Numbered from the stretch's first letter, positions 1 through 13,591 are shown. The stretch is 64,000 nt of DNA from Pseudomonas xantholysinigenes (GCF_014268885.2 NZ_CP077095.1:1001001-1065000); one strand, 5' to 3'. Notes: generated by a model from the letters alone, not told the origin. Made by a program: numbers and translations.

Positions 1-247
<247 letters not shown>

Positions 248-248
<1 letters not shown>

Positions 249-1711
249 TGACGATGCCATTGAGCAAACTGTTCGCCCATGCCAGCCGCGATCCGTTGAT
301 CCGCGAGCTGACCCTGGACAGCCGCGCCGTGCGCCCGGGCGATCTGTTCCTGGCCGTGCCAGGGGCCAAGGTCGATGGCCGTGACCATATTGTCGACGCC
401 CTGGCCCGTGGCGCCGCCGCGGTGGCCTATGAAGAACAGGGCGCCAGCGTGCTGCCGATCACCGATGTGCCGCTGATTCCGGTCAGGGGCCTGATCGGTC
501 AGTTGTCGCAGATCGCCGGGCGCTTCTATGGCGAACCCAGCCGCCAGCTCGACCTGGTCGGCGTGACCGGTACCAACGGCAAGACCAGCGTGACCCAGCT
601 GCTGGCCCAGGCACTCGATGCCCTTGGTCAGCGTTGCGGCCTGATCGGCACCCTGGGTACTGGTTTCTATGGCGAGCTGCAGAGTGGTCGCCTGACCACG
701 CCTGATCCGATTGCCGTGCAGTCGACCTTGAACGACCTGAAAAAGGGCGGCGCCAAGGCGGTGGCCATGGAGGTTTCCTCCCATGCCCTCGAGCAGGGCC
801 GGGTGGCCGCGCTGGACTTCGATATCGCGGTGATGACCAACCTGTCCCGTGACCACCTGGACTACCACGGCAGCATGCAGGCCTACGAGGCCGCCAAGGC
901 CAAGCTGTTCGCCTGGCCAAGCCTGCGCGCCCGGGTGGTTAATCTGGACGATGAGTTCGGGCGTCGCCTGGCCGACAGCGACGCCACATCGCGACTGATC
1001 AGCTACAGCCTGCTGGACCCGTCTGCGACGCTGTTCTGCAAGCAAGCCAGCTTCAATGACGATGGCGTGCGCGCCGTGATCGTCACCGCCCAGGGCGAGC
1101 ATGCCTTGCGCAGCCGCCTGCTGGGCCGCTTCAACCTGAGCAACATGCTTGCCGCGGTGGCCACGCTGATGGCGTTGGACTACCCGCTGGATGAAATCCT
1201 CAAGGTCACCCCGCAGGTGCACGGGCCAATCGGTCGCATGCAGCGCTTGGGTGGCGGTGACAAACCGTTGGTGGTGGTCGATTACGCCCACACCCCGGAT
1301 GCCCTGGAAAAAGTACTCGAAGCCTTGCGCCCGCACGCTCACGGCAAGTTGCTGTGCCTGTTCGGCTGCGGCGGCGATCGTGACGCCGGCAAACGCCCGC
1401 TGATGGCCGAGGTGGCCGAGCGCCTGGCCGACCGCGTACTGGTCACCGACGACAACCCGCGTAGCGAAGACCCACTGCGGATCTTCGACGATATTCGCCC
1501 CGGTTTCGCCAAGCCTGCTGCCGTCGAGTTCGTCGCCGGCCGTGGCGCGGCCATTGCTCAACTGATCGCCAGTGCCAATGCCGACGACGTGATCGTCCTG
1601 GCTGGCAAGGGGCACGAGGATTACCAGGAGATCAATGGCGAGCGCCATGACTTCTCCGACCTGGTCGAAGCCGACAAGGCACTTGCAGCCTGGGAGGCGC
1701 CACATGCTTAA
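248..1711 (+). CDS. murE: UDP-MurNAc-tripeptide synthetase MurE (meso-DAP ligase)
   Basis: Cytoplasmic ATP-dependent Mur ligase that adds meso-diaminopimelate to UDP-MurNAc-L-Ala-D-Glu. The product is 487 aa, normal for MurE. The three Mur ligase domains are visible: an N-terminal UDP-binding domain, the ATP loop GTNGKTSVT near residues 108-116, and a C-terminal domain with DNPR near residue 402, the motif that marks meso-DAP rather than lysine specificity. I chose the ATG at 248, which overlaps the ftsI stop and follows the purine-rich AGGGAGGGCGAGG. An in-frame TTG at 245 and an ATG at 254 are alternatives. It overlaps murF by 8 nt, which suggests translational coupling in the dcw operon. 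Confidence 0.97.
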
Positions 1712-3071
1712 GCCGATGATCCTCAGCCAGTTGACTGGCGCCCTGAATGCGCGCCTGGCGGGCGCCGACGCCACCTTTACCGGCGTCAGTATCGACAGCC
1801 GCAGCGTTGCCGCCGGTCAACTGTTCGTCGCCCTGACCGGGCCGCGCTTCGATGGCCACGACTACCTGGCCGACGTGAAGGCCAAGGGCGCAGTCGCGGC
1901 CCTGGTCGAGCGTGAAGTCACCGATGTCGACCTGCCACAGCTGGTAGTCGCCGATTGCCGCGTCGCCCTTGGCCAGCTCGGTGCGCTGAACCGTGCCGCC
2001 TTCGACAAGCCAGTGGTGGCCATCACCGGTTCCAGTGGCAAGACCACGGTCAAGGAAATGCTCGCCGCGATCCTGCGCACTCGCGGCCCGGTGCATGCCA
2101 CCCGTGGCAACCTTAACAACGACCTCGGCGCGCCGCTGACCCTGCTGGAAATCGCCCCGGAGCACAGCGCCGCGGTGATCGAGCTGGGCGCTTCGCGCAT
2201 CGGCGAAATCCGCTACACCGTCGGCCTCACCCGGCCGCAGGTGGTCATCATCAACAACGCCGGTACCGCCCACGTGGGCGAGTTCGGTGGTCCGGAAAAA
2301 ATCGTCGAGGCCAAGGGTGAAATCCTCGAAGGCCTGGGCGAGGGCGGCACGGCCATCCTCAACCTGGCCGACAAGGCATTCGACATCTGGCGCAAGCGCG
2401 CGGGCGATCACACTGTTGTCAGCTTCGCCCTGGACAACCCGCAGGCCGATTTCCATGCCAGCGCCATCGGCCGTGATGCCCGTGGCTGTCCGTCCTTTAC
2501 CCTGCACGGGCCTGATGGCAGCGTGCCGGTGCAACTGAATCTGCTTGGCACCCACAACGTCAGCAATGCCCTGGCCGCCGCCGCCGCCGCGCATGCCGTC
2601 GGTCTGAGCCTGAGCGGCATCGCCGCGGGCCTGGGCGCGGTGCAGCCGGTCAAGGGCCGCACCGTGGCGCAGATCGCCCCCAACGGCGTGCGGGTGATCG
2701 ACGACAGCTACAACGCAAATCCCACCTCGATGTGCGCCGCCATTGATATACTCGCCGGCTTTTCCGGCCGCACCGTCCTGGTGCTCGGGGATATCGGCGA
2801 ACTGGGGCAATGGGCCGAGGAAGGTCACCGGCAGGTGGGCGACTACGCCCGCGGCAAGGTCGACGCGCTGTACGCGGTGGGCAACAACATGGCCCATGCC
2901 GTTCAGGCGTTCGGTGCCAATGCCCGCCATTTCGCTACTCAAGCTGAGCTGATCGATGCCGTTCGCACCGAGACTGCCAGCGACACCACTATCTTGATCA
3001 AGGGCTCGCGCAGCGCTGCGATGGAAAACGTCGTGGCGGCTTTGTGCGGTGCCAGCGGGGAGAAACATTAA
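1704..3071 (+). CDS. murF: UDP-MurNAc-tripeptide:D-Ala-D-Ala ligase MurF
   Basis: Last cytoplasmic Mur ligase; it adds the D-Ala-D-Ala dipeptide made by Ddl to complete UDP-MurNAc-pentapeptide. The 455-aa product has the expected length, with the ATP loop [10 protein letters not shown] near residues 108-117 and the Mur ligase middle-domain motif [12 protein letters not shown]. The open frame extends upstream to 1635, but the ATG at 1704 is preceded by GGGAGG at good spacing and gives the family N-terminus [10 protein letters not shown]. The start lies inside the end of murE, and the stop overlaps the mraY ATG (TAATG), so translation is likely coupled on both sides. Confidence 0.97.
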   Translation: MLKPMILSQLTGALNARLAGADATFTGVSIDSRSVAAGQLFVALTGPRFDGHDYLADVKAKGAVAALVEREVTDVDLPQLVVADCRVALGQLGALNRAAFDKPVVAITGSSGKTTVKEMLAAILRTRGPVHATRGNLNNDLGAPLTLLEIAPEHSAAVIELGASRIGEIRYTVGLTRPQVVIINNAGTAHVGEFGGPEKIVEAKGEILEGLGEGGTAILNLADKAFDIWRKRAGDHTVVSFALDNPQADFHASAIGRDARGCPSFTLHGPDGSVPVQLNLLGTHNVSNALAAAAAAHAVGLSLSGIAAGLGAVQPVKGRTVAQIAPNGVRVIDDSYNANPTSMCAAIDILAGFSGRTVLVLGDIGELGQWAEEGHRQVGDYARGKVDALYAVGNNMAHAVQAFGANARHFATQAELIDAVRTETASDTTILIKGSRSAAMENVVAALCGASGEKH

Positions 3072-4153
3072 TGCTGCTGCTGTTGGCCGAGTATCTGCAA
3101 CAGTTCCACAAGGGCTTCGCGGTCTTCCAGTACCTGACCCTGCGCGGGATCCTGGGTGTACTGACCGCGCTGTCCCTGGCCCTGTGGCTGGGCCCCTGGA
3201 TGATTCGTACCCTGCAGATTCGTCAGATCGGCCAGGCCGTGCGTAACGACGGCCCGCAATCGCACCTGTCCAAGTCCGGCACCCCGACCATGGGTGGCGC
3301 GCTGATCCTCTCGGCCATCGCCATCAGCACCTTGCTGTGGGCCGACCTGAGCAACCGCTACGTGTGGGTGGTGCTGATCGTCACCCTGGCGTTCGGCGCC
3401 ATCGGCTGGGTCGACGACTACCGCAAGGTGATCGAGAAGAACTCCCGCGGCCTGCCAAGCCGCTGGAAGTATTTCTGGCAGTCGGTATTCGGCCTGGCGG
3501 CAGCGATCTTCCTCTACCAGACCGCACCGACCAGCGTTGAAACCACGCTGATCATCCCGATGGTCAAGGACCTGGCCATTCCGTTGGGCGCCGGGTTCGT
3601 CGTGCTCACCTATTTCGTCATCGTCGGCTCGAGCAACGCGGTCAACCTGACCGACGGCCTCGATGGCCTGGCGATCATGCCGACGGTGATGGTCGGCGGC
3701 GCCCTGGGCATCTTCTGCTACCTGTCGGGTAACGTGAAGTTCGCCGAATACCTGCTGATCCCTTACGTGCCGGGCGCGGGCGAGCTGATCGTGTTCTGCG
3801 GCGCGCTGATCGGTGCCGGCCTGGGCTTCCTGTGGTTCAACACCTACCCGGCCCAGGTGTTCATGGGCGACGTCGGCGCCTTGGCGCTGGGCGCCGCCCT
3901 AGGCACCATCGCGGTGATCGTGCGCCAGGAAATCGTGCTGTTCATCATGGGCGGCGTGTTCGTCATGGAAACCCTGTCGGTGGTCATCCAGGTGGCCTCC
4001 TTCAAATTGACCGGCAAGCGTGTGTTCCGCATGGCGCCGATCCATCACCACTTTGAACTCAAGGGCTGGCCCGAGCCTCGGGTGATCGTCCGCTTCTGGA
4101 TCATCACCGTGATCCTGGTGCTGATCGGCCTTGCCACCCTGAAACTGAGGTAA
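3071..4153 (+). CDS. mraY: Phospho-MurNAc-pentapeptide transferase MraY
   Basis: Polytopic inner-membrane enzyme that transfers phospho-MurNAc-pentapeptide to undecaprenyl phosphate, forming lipid I. The product is 360 aa, standard for gamma-proteobacteria, and is hydrophobic throughout with about ten membrane segments. Family motifs are present: the Asp pair in WVDDYRK (about residues 114-120), NLTDGLDGL (about 192-200) and the HHH-containing MAPIHHHFE (about 320-328), which together form the Mg2+/UDP site. The open frame extends to 3044, but ATG 3071 overlaps the murF stop, follows GGGGAGAAAC and gives the conserved MLLLLAEYL start. Six bases separate it from murD. Confidence 0.97.
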   Translation: MLLLLAEYLQQFHKGFAVFQYLTLRGILGVLTALSLALWLGPWMIRTLQIRQIGQAVRNDGPQSHLSKSGTPTMGGALILSAIAISTLLWADLSNRYVWVVLIVTLAFGAIGWVDDYRKVIEKNSRGLPSRWKYFWQSVFGLAAAIFLYQTAPTSVETTLIIPMVKDLAIPLGAGFVVLTYFVIVGSSNAVNLTDGLDGLAIMPTVMVGGALGIFCYLSGNVKFAEYLLIPYVPGAGELIVFCGALIGAGLGFLWFNTYPAQVFMGDVGALALGAALGTIAVIVRQEIVLFIMGGVFVMETLSVVIQVASFKLTGKRVFRMAPIHHHFELKGWPEPRVIVRFWIITVILVLIGLATLKLR

Positions 4154-4159
4154 ACGAGC

Positions 4160-5506
4160 GTGTCACTGATCGCTTCCGACCAATTCCGCATCGTTGTCGG
4201 CCTCGGCAAGAGCGGCATGTCCCTGGTTCGCTTCCTGGCGAACCGGGGCATTGCCTTTGCGGTCGCCGACACCCGCGAGCAACCGCCGGAACTGGACACC
4301 CTGCGCCGTGAATACCCGCAGGTGGAAGTGCGCTGTGGCGAACTGGACGTCGAGTTCCTCTGCCGCGCCAGCGAGCTTTACGTGAGCCCCGGCCTGGCCC
4401 TGGCCACTCCGGCCCTGCAGCAGGCGGCGGCGCGCGGCGTGAAGCTGTCCGGCGACATCGAGCTGTTCGCCCGCCACGCCAAGGCACCGATCGTCGCCAT
4501 CAGCGGTTCCAATGCCAAGAGCACCGTGACCACCCTGGTCGGCGAGATGGCCGCCCAGGCAGGCAAACGTGTGGCAGTCGGCGGCAACCTCGGTACCCCG
4601 GCGCTGGACCTGCTCGACGACAGCATCGAACTCTACGTGCTGGAGCTGTCGAGCTTCCAGCTGGAGACCACCGACCAGCTCAACGCCGAAGTGGCCACCG
4701 TGCTGAACATCAGCGAAGACCACATGGACCGCTACAGCGGCCTGCCGGCCTATCACCTGGCCAAGCACCGGATCTTCCGCGGCGCCCGCCAGGTGGTGGT
4801 GAACCGCCAGGATGCCCTGAGCCGTCCGTTGCCGGTCGAAGGCCGGCCGAGCTGGAGCTTCGGTCTCAACGCGCCGGACTTCAAGGCCTTTGGCCTGCGC
4901 GAAGTCGACGGCGAGAAGTACCTGGCGTTCGAATTCCAGACGCTCATGCCAGTGCGTGAGCTGAAGATCCGTGGCGCCCACAACCACAGCAACGCCTTGG
5001 CCGCCCTGGCCCTCGGCCATGCCGCTGGCCTGCCATTCGAGCCCATGCTCGAGGCCCTGCGCGAATTCAAGGGCCTGGCCCATCGCTGCCAGTGGGTACG
5101 CGAGCGCAGCGGGGTGAACTGGTACGACGATTCCAAGGCCACCAACGTCGGTGCCGCCCTGGCCGCCATCGAAGGCCTGGGCGCCGATATCGAAGGCAAG
5201 CTGGTGCTGATCGCCGGTGGCGATGGTAAAGGCGCCGACTTCACCGCCCTGCGCGAGCCAGTGGCGCAACACTGCCGTGCCGTGGTGCTGCTGGGGCGCG
5301 ATGCCGAGCGCCTGGCCGAGACCTTGGGCGAGGCCGTGGCGCAAGTTCGGGTCAAGACCTTGGACGAAGCCGTGCAACGCTGCGCCGAACTGGCCCAGCC
5401 CGGGGACGCGGTGCTGCTGTCGCCGGCCTGCGCCAGCCTCGACATGTTCAAGAACTTCGAAGAACGCGGGCGCCTGTTCGCCCAGGCAGTGGAGGAGCTG
5501 GCATGA
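4160..5506 (+). CDS. murD: UDP-MurNAc-L-Ala:D-Glu ligase MurD
   Basis: Cytoplasmic Mur ligase that adds D-glutamate to UDP-MurNAc-L-Ala. It is 448 aa long, starting at a GTG six bases after mraY. The N-terminal Rossmann domain opens with VVGLGKSGMS. The ATP loop near residue 115 reads GSNAKSTVT, with Ala where most MurD proteins have Gly; I recall the same Ala in other Pseudomonas MurD proteins, so it is unlikely to inactivate the enzyme. SFQLETTD and HRCQWVRE also fit MurD, and the C-terminal domain ends with LLSPACASLDMFKNFEERG. The stop overlaps the ftsW start (ATGA). Confidence 0.97.
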   Translation: MSLIASDQFRIVVGLGKSGMSLVRFLANRGIAFAVADTREQPPELDTLRREYPQVEVRCGELDVEFLCRASELYVSPGLALATPALQQAAARGVKLSGDIELFARHAKAPIVAISGSNAKSTVTTLVGEMAAQAGKRVAVGGNLGTPALDLLDDSIELYVLELSSFQLETTDQLNAEVATVLNISEDHMDRYSGLPAYHLAKHRIFRGARQVVVNRQDALSRPLPVEGRPSWSFGLNAPDFKAFGLREVDGEKYLAFEFQTLMPVRELKIRGAHNHSNALAALALGHAAGLPFEPMLEALREFKGLAHRCQWVRERSGVNWYDDSKATNVGAALAAIEGLGADIEGKLVLIAGGDGKGADFTALREPVAQHCRAVVLLGRDAERLAETLGEAVAQVRVKTLDEAVQRCAELAQPGDAVLLSPACASLDMFKNFEERGRLFAQAVEELA

Positions 5507-6717
5507 TCTTCGGCATCCTCAAGCCGTACCCGTCGCCGCTGATCAGTGGCCGTGGCATCGACCTCGACTTCCCACTGCTGGCCGGTTGCCTGGCGCTGCT
5601 CGGCCTGGGCCTGGTGATGATCACTTCGGCCTCCTCGGAAGTGGCCGCGGTGCAGTCGGGTAATCCGCTGTACCACATGTTCCGTCACCTGGTGTATGTC
5701 GCCCTGGGCCTCGGTGCCGGGGTGATGACCATGATGGTGCCGATCGCCACCTGGCAGCGCATGGGCTTCATGATGCTGATCGGCGCCTTCGGCCTGCTGG
5801 TCATGGTGCTGGTGCCCGGCATCGGCCGCGAAGTGAACGGCTCGATGCGCTGGATCGGCTTCAGCTTCTTCAACGTCCAGCCGTCGGAGATCGCCAAGGT
5901 CTTCGTGGTCATCTACCTTGCCGGCTACCTGGTGCGTCGGCAGACCGAGGTGCGTGAAAGCTGGATGGGCTTCTTCAAGCCGTTCATCGTGCTGTTGCCG
6001 ATGGCCGGCCTGCTGCTGATGGAACCGGACTTCGGCGCCACGGTGGTGATGATGGGCGCCGCGGCGGCCATGTTGTTCCTTGGTGGGGTGGGCTTGTTCC
6101 GCTTCTCGCTGATGGTGGTGCTGGCGGTGATCTCGGTGGTGGTGCTGGTCCAGGCCCAGCCCTACCGGATGGCGCGCCTGATCACCTTCACCGACCCCTG
6201 GTCCGACCAGTTCGGCTCCGGCTACCAGCTGACCCAGGCGTTAATCGCCTTTGGCCGTGGCGAGTGGCTGGGCGTGGGCCTGGGCAACAGCGTGCAGAAG
6301 CAGTTCTACCTGCCCGAGGCGCACACCGACTTCGTGTTCTCGGTGCTGGCCGAAGAGCTGGGGGTGATCGGCTCACTGCTGACCATCGCGCTGTTCGTGT
6401 TCATCACCGTGCGCGCGCTGTACATCGGCCTGTGGGCCGAGAAGGCCAAGCAATTCTTCGCCGCCTACATGGCGTTCGGTTTGTCGTTCCTGTGGATCGG
6501 CCAGTTCCTGATCAACATCGGCGTGAACGTCGGCCTGCTGCCGACCAAGGGCCTGACCCTGCCGTTCCTCAGCTACGGCGGCAGCTCGCTGGTGATCTGT
6601 TGCGCCTGCGTCGGGCTGTTGCTGCGGATCGAGTGGGAGAGCCGCACGCACCTGGGCAGCGAGGAGCATGAATTCAACGAGAGCGATTTTGCCGAGGAGC
6701 CCAACCATGGCCGCTGA
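5503..6717 (+). CDS. ftsW: Septal peptidoglycan polymerase FtsW (SEDS family)
   Basis: SEDS-family glycosyltransferase that polymerises lipid II at the division site together with FtsI. The 404-aa polytopic membrane protein has about ten predicted segments. Diagnostic stretches are GREVNGSMRWIG, the PSEIAK motif, MEPDFGATV and the large periplasmic region with EAHTDFVFSVLAEELG. The acidic C-terminal tail ([16 protein letters not shown]) is cytoplasmic. It begins with an ATGA overlap of murD and runs 11 nt into murG. The closest paralogue, RodA, would not lie in this dcw context. Confidence 0.97.
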   Translation: MIFGILKPYPSPLISGRGIDLDFPLLAGCLALLGLGLVMITSASSEVAAVQSGNPLYHMFRHLVYVALGLGAGVMTMMVPIATWQRMGFMMLIGAFGLLVMVLVPGIGREVNGSMRWIGFSFFNVQPSEIAKVFVVIYLAGYLVRRQTEVRESWMGFFKPFIVLLPMAGLLLMEPDFGATVVMMGAAAAMLFLGGVGLFRFSLMVVLAVISVVVLVQAQPYRMARLITFTDPWSDQFGSGYQLTQALIAFGRGEWLGVGLGNSVQKQFYLPEAHTDFVFSVLAEELGVIGSLLTIALFVFITVRALYIGLWAEKAKQFFAAYMAFGLSFLWIGQFLINIGVNVGLLPTKGLTLPFLSYGGSSLVICCACVGLLLRIEWESRTHLGSEEHEFNESDFAEEPNHGR

Positions 6718-7778
6718 CGGCAAGAACGTCCTGATCATGGCCGGCGGCACCGGCGGCCACGTATTCCCGGCCCTGGCCTGCGCCCGCGAGTTCCAGGCGC
6801 GCGGCTACAGCGTGCATTGGCTGGGCACCCCGCGTGGCATCGAGAACGAGCTGGTGCCCCAGGCCGGCTTGCCGCTGCACCTGATCCAGGTCAGCGGCCT
6901 GCGTGGCAAGGGCAAGCTGTCGCTGCTCAAGGCACCGTTCACCCTGGTCAAGGCCGTGCTCCAGGCACGGCGCATCGTGCGTGAGCTCAAGCCGGTCTGC
7001 GTGGTCGGCTTCGGTGGCTATGTGACCGGCCCTGGCGGCTTGGCCGCGCGGCTGTGCGGCGTGCCGTTGGTGATCCACGAGCAGAACGCCCGCGCCGGCA
7101 CCACCAACCGCCTGCTGCTGCCGATGGCCGCGCGGGTTTGCCAGGCCTTCCCGGACACCTTTGCCGCCAGCGACAAGCTGCGCACCAGCGGTAATCCGGT
7201 GCGCCCCGAGCTGTTCATGGACGCTGCGCGCGCGCCCCTGGCCGGGCGCCGTGCGCGCCTGTTGGTGATGGGGGGCAGCCTGGGTGCGGAACCATTGAAC
7301 AAATTGTTGCCTAAGGCCCTGTCCGAAGTGCCGGCTAACCTGCGCCCCGAGGTGTTCCACCAGGCCGGGAAAAACCACGCGCCCGTCACCGCCGAGCGTT
7401 ACCACGAGGCGGGGGTCGAGGCCCAGGTCGAACCGTTCATCAAGGACATGGCCCACGCCTATGGCTGGGCCGATATGGTGGTGTGCCGGGCCGGCGCCCT
7501 GACCGTCAGCGAACTCGCGGCGGCGGGCCTGCCCTCGATGCTGGTGCCTTTGCCCCATGCCATCGACGACCACCAGACCCACAACGCCCAATACCTGGCT
7601 CGTGAAGGCGCCGCCTTCCTGATGCCACAAGCGACAACTGGCGCAGCGCAGCTCGCTGAACGCCTGAACGAGGTGCTGATGCAACCCGAGAAACTCAACA
7701 CCATGGCCGGCACCGCGCGGCGCCTGGCCAAGCCTGATGCAACCAGCACCGTGGTCGATATCTGCCTGGAGGTGGCCC

Positions 7779-7786
<8 letters not shown>
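6707..7786 (+). CDS. murG: Lipid II synthase MurG (UDP-GlcNAc:lipid I GlcNAc transferase)
   Basis: Peripheral inner-membrane GT28 glycosyltransferase that adds GlcNAc to lipid I. The product is 359 aa. The N-terminal glycine-rich loop [14 protein letters not shown] and the family motifs [22 protein letters not shown] and the C-terminal UDP-GlcNAc site with [18 protein letters not shown] and [14 protein letters not shown] are all visible. The open frame reaches back to 6668 inside ftsW; ATG 6707 is preferred because it starts just before the GGTGGH loop, as in the family, and follows GAGGAG. It overlaps both ftsW (11 nt) and murC (8 nt). Confidence 0.97.
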
Positions 7787-10180
<2,394 letters not shown>

Positions 10181-10186
10181 CCAGCC

Positions 10187-11056
10187 ATGCAAGGCGCAAT
10201 GATACGTCAGCAGCCCCCCGTGACCGGCCGTAGTAAGCCGGTGCCGCGCGGTGCCAGCCGACTGGTGGCCGACGAGCCCGTATCGGCGCGCCTGCCACGG
10301 CCAAGCTTCGGTGGTCTCAAGCGCCTGCTGTGGCCGGTGCTGCTGGTCGCCGCGGGCTTTGGCGCCTATGAAGGCGCCATCCGCCTGATGCCCTACGCCG
10401 ACCGGCCGATCACCAAGATCGACGTGCAGGGCGACCTCAGCTACATCAGCCAGCAGTCGGTGCAGCAACGGATCGCGCCCTACGTGGCGGCGAGCTTCTT
10501 CACCGTGGACCTTGCGGCCATGCGTGTCGAGCTCGAGCAGATGCCCTGGATCGCCCACGCCGAAGTGCGCCGGGTGTGGCCGGACGAGGTGGTGATCCGC
10601 CTGGAAGAACAGTTGCCGGTGGCACGCTGGGGCGACGAGGCCTTGCTCAACAACCAGGGCCAGGCCTTCACCCCGCGTGAACTGGCCAACTACGAGCACC
10701 TGCCGCAGCTGTTCGGGCCGCAGCGCGCTCAGCAACAAGTCATGCAGCAGTATCAGGTATTGAGCCAGATGCTGCGCCCCATGGGCTTTTCCATCGCTCG
10801 CCTGGAGCTGCGCGAGCGAGGCAGCTGGTTCCTGACCACCGGCGCGGGTAGCGCCGGCCCAGGCATCGAGCTGCTGCTGGGGCGCGACCACCTGGTGGAG
10901 AAGATGCGCCGTTTCATTGCCATTTACGACAAGACGCTTAAAGACCAGATCACCAATATCGCCCGCATCGATCTGCGTTATTCCAACGGACTTGCCGTTG
11001 GTTGGCGGGAACCGAATGCACCGACGACGGCCCAACCCGCCGTTGCGAAGAATTAG
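10187..11056 (+). CDS. ftsQ: Cell division protein FtsQ
   Basis: Bitopic inner-membrane divisome scaffold that links early cytoplasmic and late periplasmic division proteins with FtsB and FtsL. In the 289-aa product a basic cytoplasmic N-terminus of about 45 residues is followed by one membrane segment ([19 protein letters not shown]), a POTRA domain beginning [14 protein letters not shown] and the FtsQ beta domain. The Pseudomonas-type cytoplasmic tail is rich in Arg and Pro. A second ATG lies four codons in (10199). ftsA follows after 14 nt. Confidence 0.95.
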   Translation: MQGAMIRQQPPVTGRSKPVPRGASRLVADEPVSARLPRPSFGGLKRLLWPVLLVAAGFGAYEGAIRLMPYADRPITKIDVQGDLSYISQQSVQQRIAPYVAASFFTVDLAAMRVELEQMPWIAHAEVRRVWPDEVVIRLEEQLPVARWGDEALLNNQGQAFTPRELANYEHLPQLFGPQRAQQQVMQQYQVLSQMLRPMGFSIARLELRERGSWFLTTGAGSAGPGIELLLGRDHLVEKMRRFIAIYDKTLKDQITNIARIDLRYSNGLAVGWREPNAPTTAQPAVAKN

Positions 11057-11070
11057 AGAGAGGCAGGACC

Positions 11071-12339
11071 ATGGCAAACGCGCATAGCGGCAAAATGATC
11101 GTCGGGCTGGACATCGGCACCTCCAAGGTGGTGGCGCTGGTGGGTGAGGTCGGCGAGGACGGCACCCTGGAGATCGTGGGCATCGGCACCCACCCATCGC
11201 GCGGCCTGAAGAAGGGGGTGGTGGTGAATATCGAATCGACCGTGCAGTCGATCCAGCGCGCCGTGGAAGAGGCCCAGCTGATGGCCGGCTGCCGCATTCA
11301 CTCGGCGTTCGTCGGCGTGGCTGGCAATCACATCCGCAGCCTCAACTCCCACGGTATCGTCGCCATTCGCGACCGCGAAGTCAGCACCGCCGACCTCGAG
11401 CGCGTGCTCGACGCCGCCCAGGCGGTGGCCATCCCGGCTGACCAGCGGGTGCTGCACACCCTGCCGCAGGATTACGTGATCGACAACCAGGAAGGCGTGC
11501 GCGAACCGCTGGGCATGTCGGGCGTGCGTCTGGAGGCCAAGGTCCACGTGGTCACCTGCGCGGTCAACGCCGCGCAGAACATCGAGAAGTGCGTGCGCCG
11601 CTGCGGCCTGGAAATCGACGACATCATCCTCGAGCAACTGGCCTCGGCGTATTCGGTACTGACCGACGACGAAAAAGAACTGGGCGTGTGCCTGGTGGAC
11701 ATCGGTGGCGGTACCACCGACATCGCCATCTTCACCGAAGGCGCGATCCGTCACACCGCGGTGATCCCGATCGCTGGCGACCAGGTCACCAACGACATCG
11801 CCATGGCCCTGCGCACCCCTACGCAGTACGCCGAGGAAATCAAGATCCGCTACGCCTGCGCCCTGGCCAAGCTGGCTGGCGCCGGCGAGACCATCAAGGT
11901 GCCGAGCGTCGGCGACCGCCCACCGCGCGAACTGTCGCGCCAGGCCCTGGCCGAGGTGGTCGAGCCGCGTTACGACGAACTGTTCACCCTGATCCAGGCC
12001 GAGCTGCGTCGCAGCGGCTTCGAGGACCTGGTGCCGGCCGGCATCGTCCTCACCGGCGGCACCGCGAAGATGGAAGGCGCCGTGGAACTGGCCGAGGAAA
12101 TCTTCCACATGCCGGTACGCCTGGGCGTGCCGCACAGCGTTCGGGGCCTGAGCGACGTGGTGCGCAACCCGATCTATTCCACCGGCGTGGGCCTGCTCAC
12201 CTACGGCCTGCAGAAGCAGTCCGAGGATCCGTCCCTGACCGGTATCAGCAACAGCAGCAACAGCAACAACAGCTATGGCGATGAACCCAAGGGTCCAGTG
12301 CTTGAGCGACTCAAGCGTTGGGTCCAGAGCAACTTCTGA
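11071..12339 (+). CDS. ftsA: Cell division protein FtsA
   Basis: Actin-like ATPase that tethers FtsZ to the inner membrane and recruits later division proteins. The 422-aa product has the actin-fold phosphate loops (IVGLDIGTSKVVALVGE and VDIGGGTTDIAIF), the inserted 1C domain and the C-terminal amphipathic membrane-targeting helix LERLKRWVQSNF. Just before that helix lies a Ser/Asn-rich linker of about ten residues coded by near-identical AAC and AGC codons. The open frame extends to 11002, but ATG 11071 follows GAGAGAGGCAGG and gives the expected start. ftsZ follows 55 nt later. Confidence 0.97.
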   Translation: MANAHSGKMIVGLDIGTSKVVALVGEVGEDGTLEIVGIGTHPSRGLKKGVVVNIESTVQSIQRAVEEAQLMAGCRIHSAFVGVAGNHIRSLNSHGIVAIRDREVSTADLERVLDAAQAVAIPADQRVLHTLPQDYVIDNQEGVREPLGMSGVRLEAKVHVVTCAVNAAQNIEKCVRRCGLEIDDIILEQLASAYSVLTDDEKELGVCLVDIGGGTTDIAIFTEGAIRHTAVIPIAGDQVTNDIAMALRTPTQYAEEIKIRYACALAKLAGAGETIKVPSVGDRPPRELSRQALAEVVEPRYDELFTLIQAELRRSGFEDLVPAGIVLTGGTAKMEGAVELAEEIFHMPVRLGVPHSVRGLSDVVRNPIYSTGVGLLTYGLQKQSEDPSLTGISNSSNSNNSYGDEPKGPVLERLKRWVQSNF

Positions 12340-12394
12340 GTTTCAAAGCAGTAGTGGTAGGCGCGACAACTAGAGAACTGTAAGGAGAGGGAAA

Positions 12395-13591
12395 ATGTTC
12401 GAGCTCGTAGACAACGTCCCGCAAAGTCCGGTCATCAAGGTGATCGGTGTCGGCGGTGGTGGCGGCAACGCCGTCAACCACATGGTCAAAAGCAACATCG
12501 AAGGCGTCGAGTTCATCTGCGCCAACACCGATGCCCAGGCGCTGAAGAACATCGGCGCGCGCACCATCCTGCAACTGGGCACTGGCGTGACCAAGGGCCT
12601 GGGTGCCGGCGCCAATCCGGAAGTCGGCCGTCAGGCCGCGCTGGAAGACCGTGAGCGCATCGCCGAGGTGCTGCAGGGCACCAACATGGTGTTCATCACC
12701 ACCGGCATGGGCGGCGGTACCGGTACCGGCGCGGCGCCGATCATCGCCGAAGTGGCCAAGGAAATGGGCATCCTCACCGTCGCGGTGGTGACCCGTCCGT
12801 TCCCGTTCGAAGGCCGCAAGCGCATGCAGATCGCCGATGAAGGCATCCGCATGCTGGCTGAAAGCGTCGACTCGCTGATCACCATCCCCAACGAGAAGCT
12901 GCTGACCATCCTGGGCAAGGATGCCAGCCTGCTGTCCGCCTTCGCCAAGGCCGACGACGTGCTGGCCGGCGCCGTGCGCGGGATCTCCGACATCATCAAG
13001 CGTCCGGGCATGATCAACGTCGACTTCGCCGACGTGCGCACCGTGATGGGCGAGATGGGCATGGCAATGATGGGCACCGGTTGCGCCAGCGGCCCGAACC
13101 GCGCTCGCGAAGCCACCGAGGCGGCGATCCGCAACCCGCTGCTCGAGGACGTCAACCTGCAGGGCGCCCGTGGCATCCTGGTGAACATCACCGCAGGTCC
13201 CGACCTGTCGCTGGGCGAGTACTCCGACGTGGGTAGCATCATCGAGGCCTTCGCCTCGGACCACGCGATGGTCAAGGTCGGCACCGTGATCGACCCGGAC
13301 ATGCGCGACGAGCTGCACGTGACCGTCGTGGCCACTGGCCTGGGCGCGCGCATCGAGAAGCCGGTCAAGGTCGTCGACAACACCCTGCAGACCGCCCAGC
13401 AGGTGTACGAGTCGTCCAACCCGGCCCCGGTTCGCCAGGAGCAGTCGGCCGTCAACTACCGTGACCTGGAGCGTCCGACCGTGATGCGCAACCAGGCCCA
13501 CGCAGGTGCCGCGGCGGCAGCTAAACTCAACCCTCAGGACGATCTGGACTACCTGGATATCCCGGCGTTCCTGCGTCGTCAGGCCGATTAA
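12395..13591 (+). CDS. ftsZ: Cell division GTPase FtsZ
   Basis: Tubulin-like GTPase that forms the cytokinetic ring. The 398-aa product has the tubulin signature GGGTGTGAAP near residues 107-116, the N-terminal nucleotide motif VGGGGGNAVNHM, the T7-loop region with VDFADVRTVM and a variable linker. It ends in the conserved C-terminal peptide DYLDIPAFLRRQAD that binds FtsA and ZipA. A strong TAAGGAGAGG ribosome site lies 7 nt upstream of the ATG. The 55-nt gap from ftsA may hold an internal promoter, as is common for ftsZ, though I see no clear one. Confidence 0.98.
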   Translation: MFELVDNVPQSPVIKVIGVGGGGGNAVNHMVKSNIEGVEFICANTDAQALKNIGARTILQLGTGVTKGLGAGANPEVGRQAALEDRERIAEVLQGTNMVFITTGMGGGTGTGAAPIIAEVAKEMGILTVAVVTRPFPFEGRKRMQIADEGIRMLAESVDSLITIPNEKLLTILGKDASLLSAFAKADDVLAGAVRGISDIIKRPGMINVDFADVRTVMGEMGMAMMGTGCASGPNRAREATEAAIRNPLLEDVNLQGARGILVNITAGPDLSLGEYSDVGSIIEAFASDHAMVKVGTVIDPDMRDELHVTVVATGLGARIEKPVKVVDNTLQTAQQVYESSNPAPVRQEQSAVNYRDLERPTVMRNQAHAGAAAAAKLNPQDDLDYLDIPAFLRRQAD

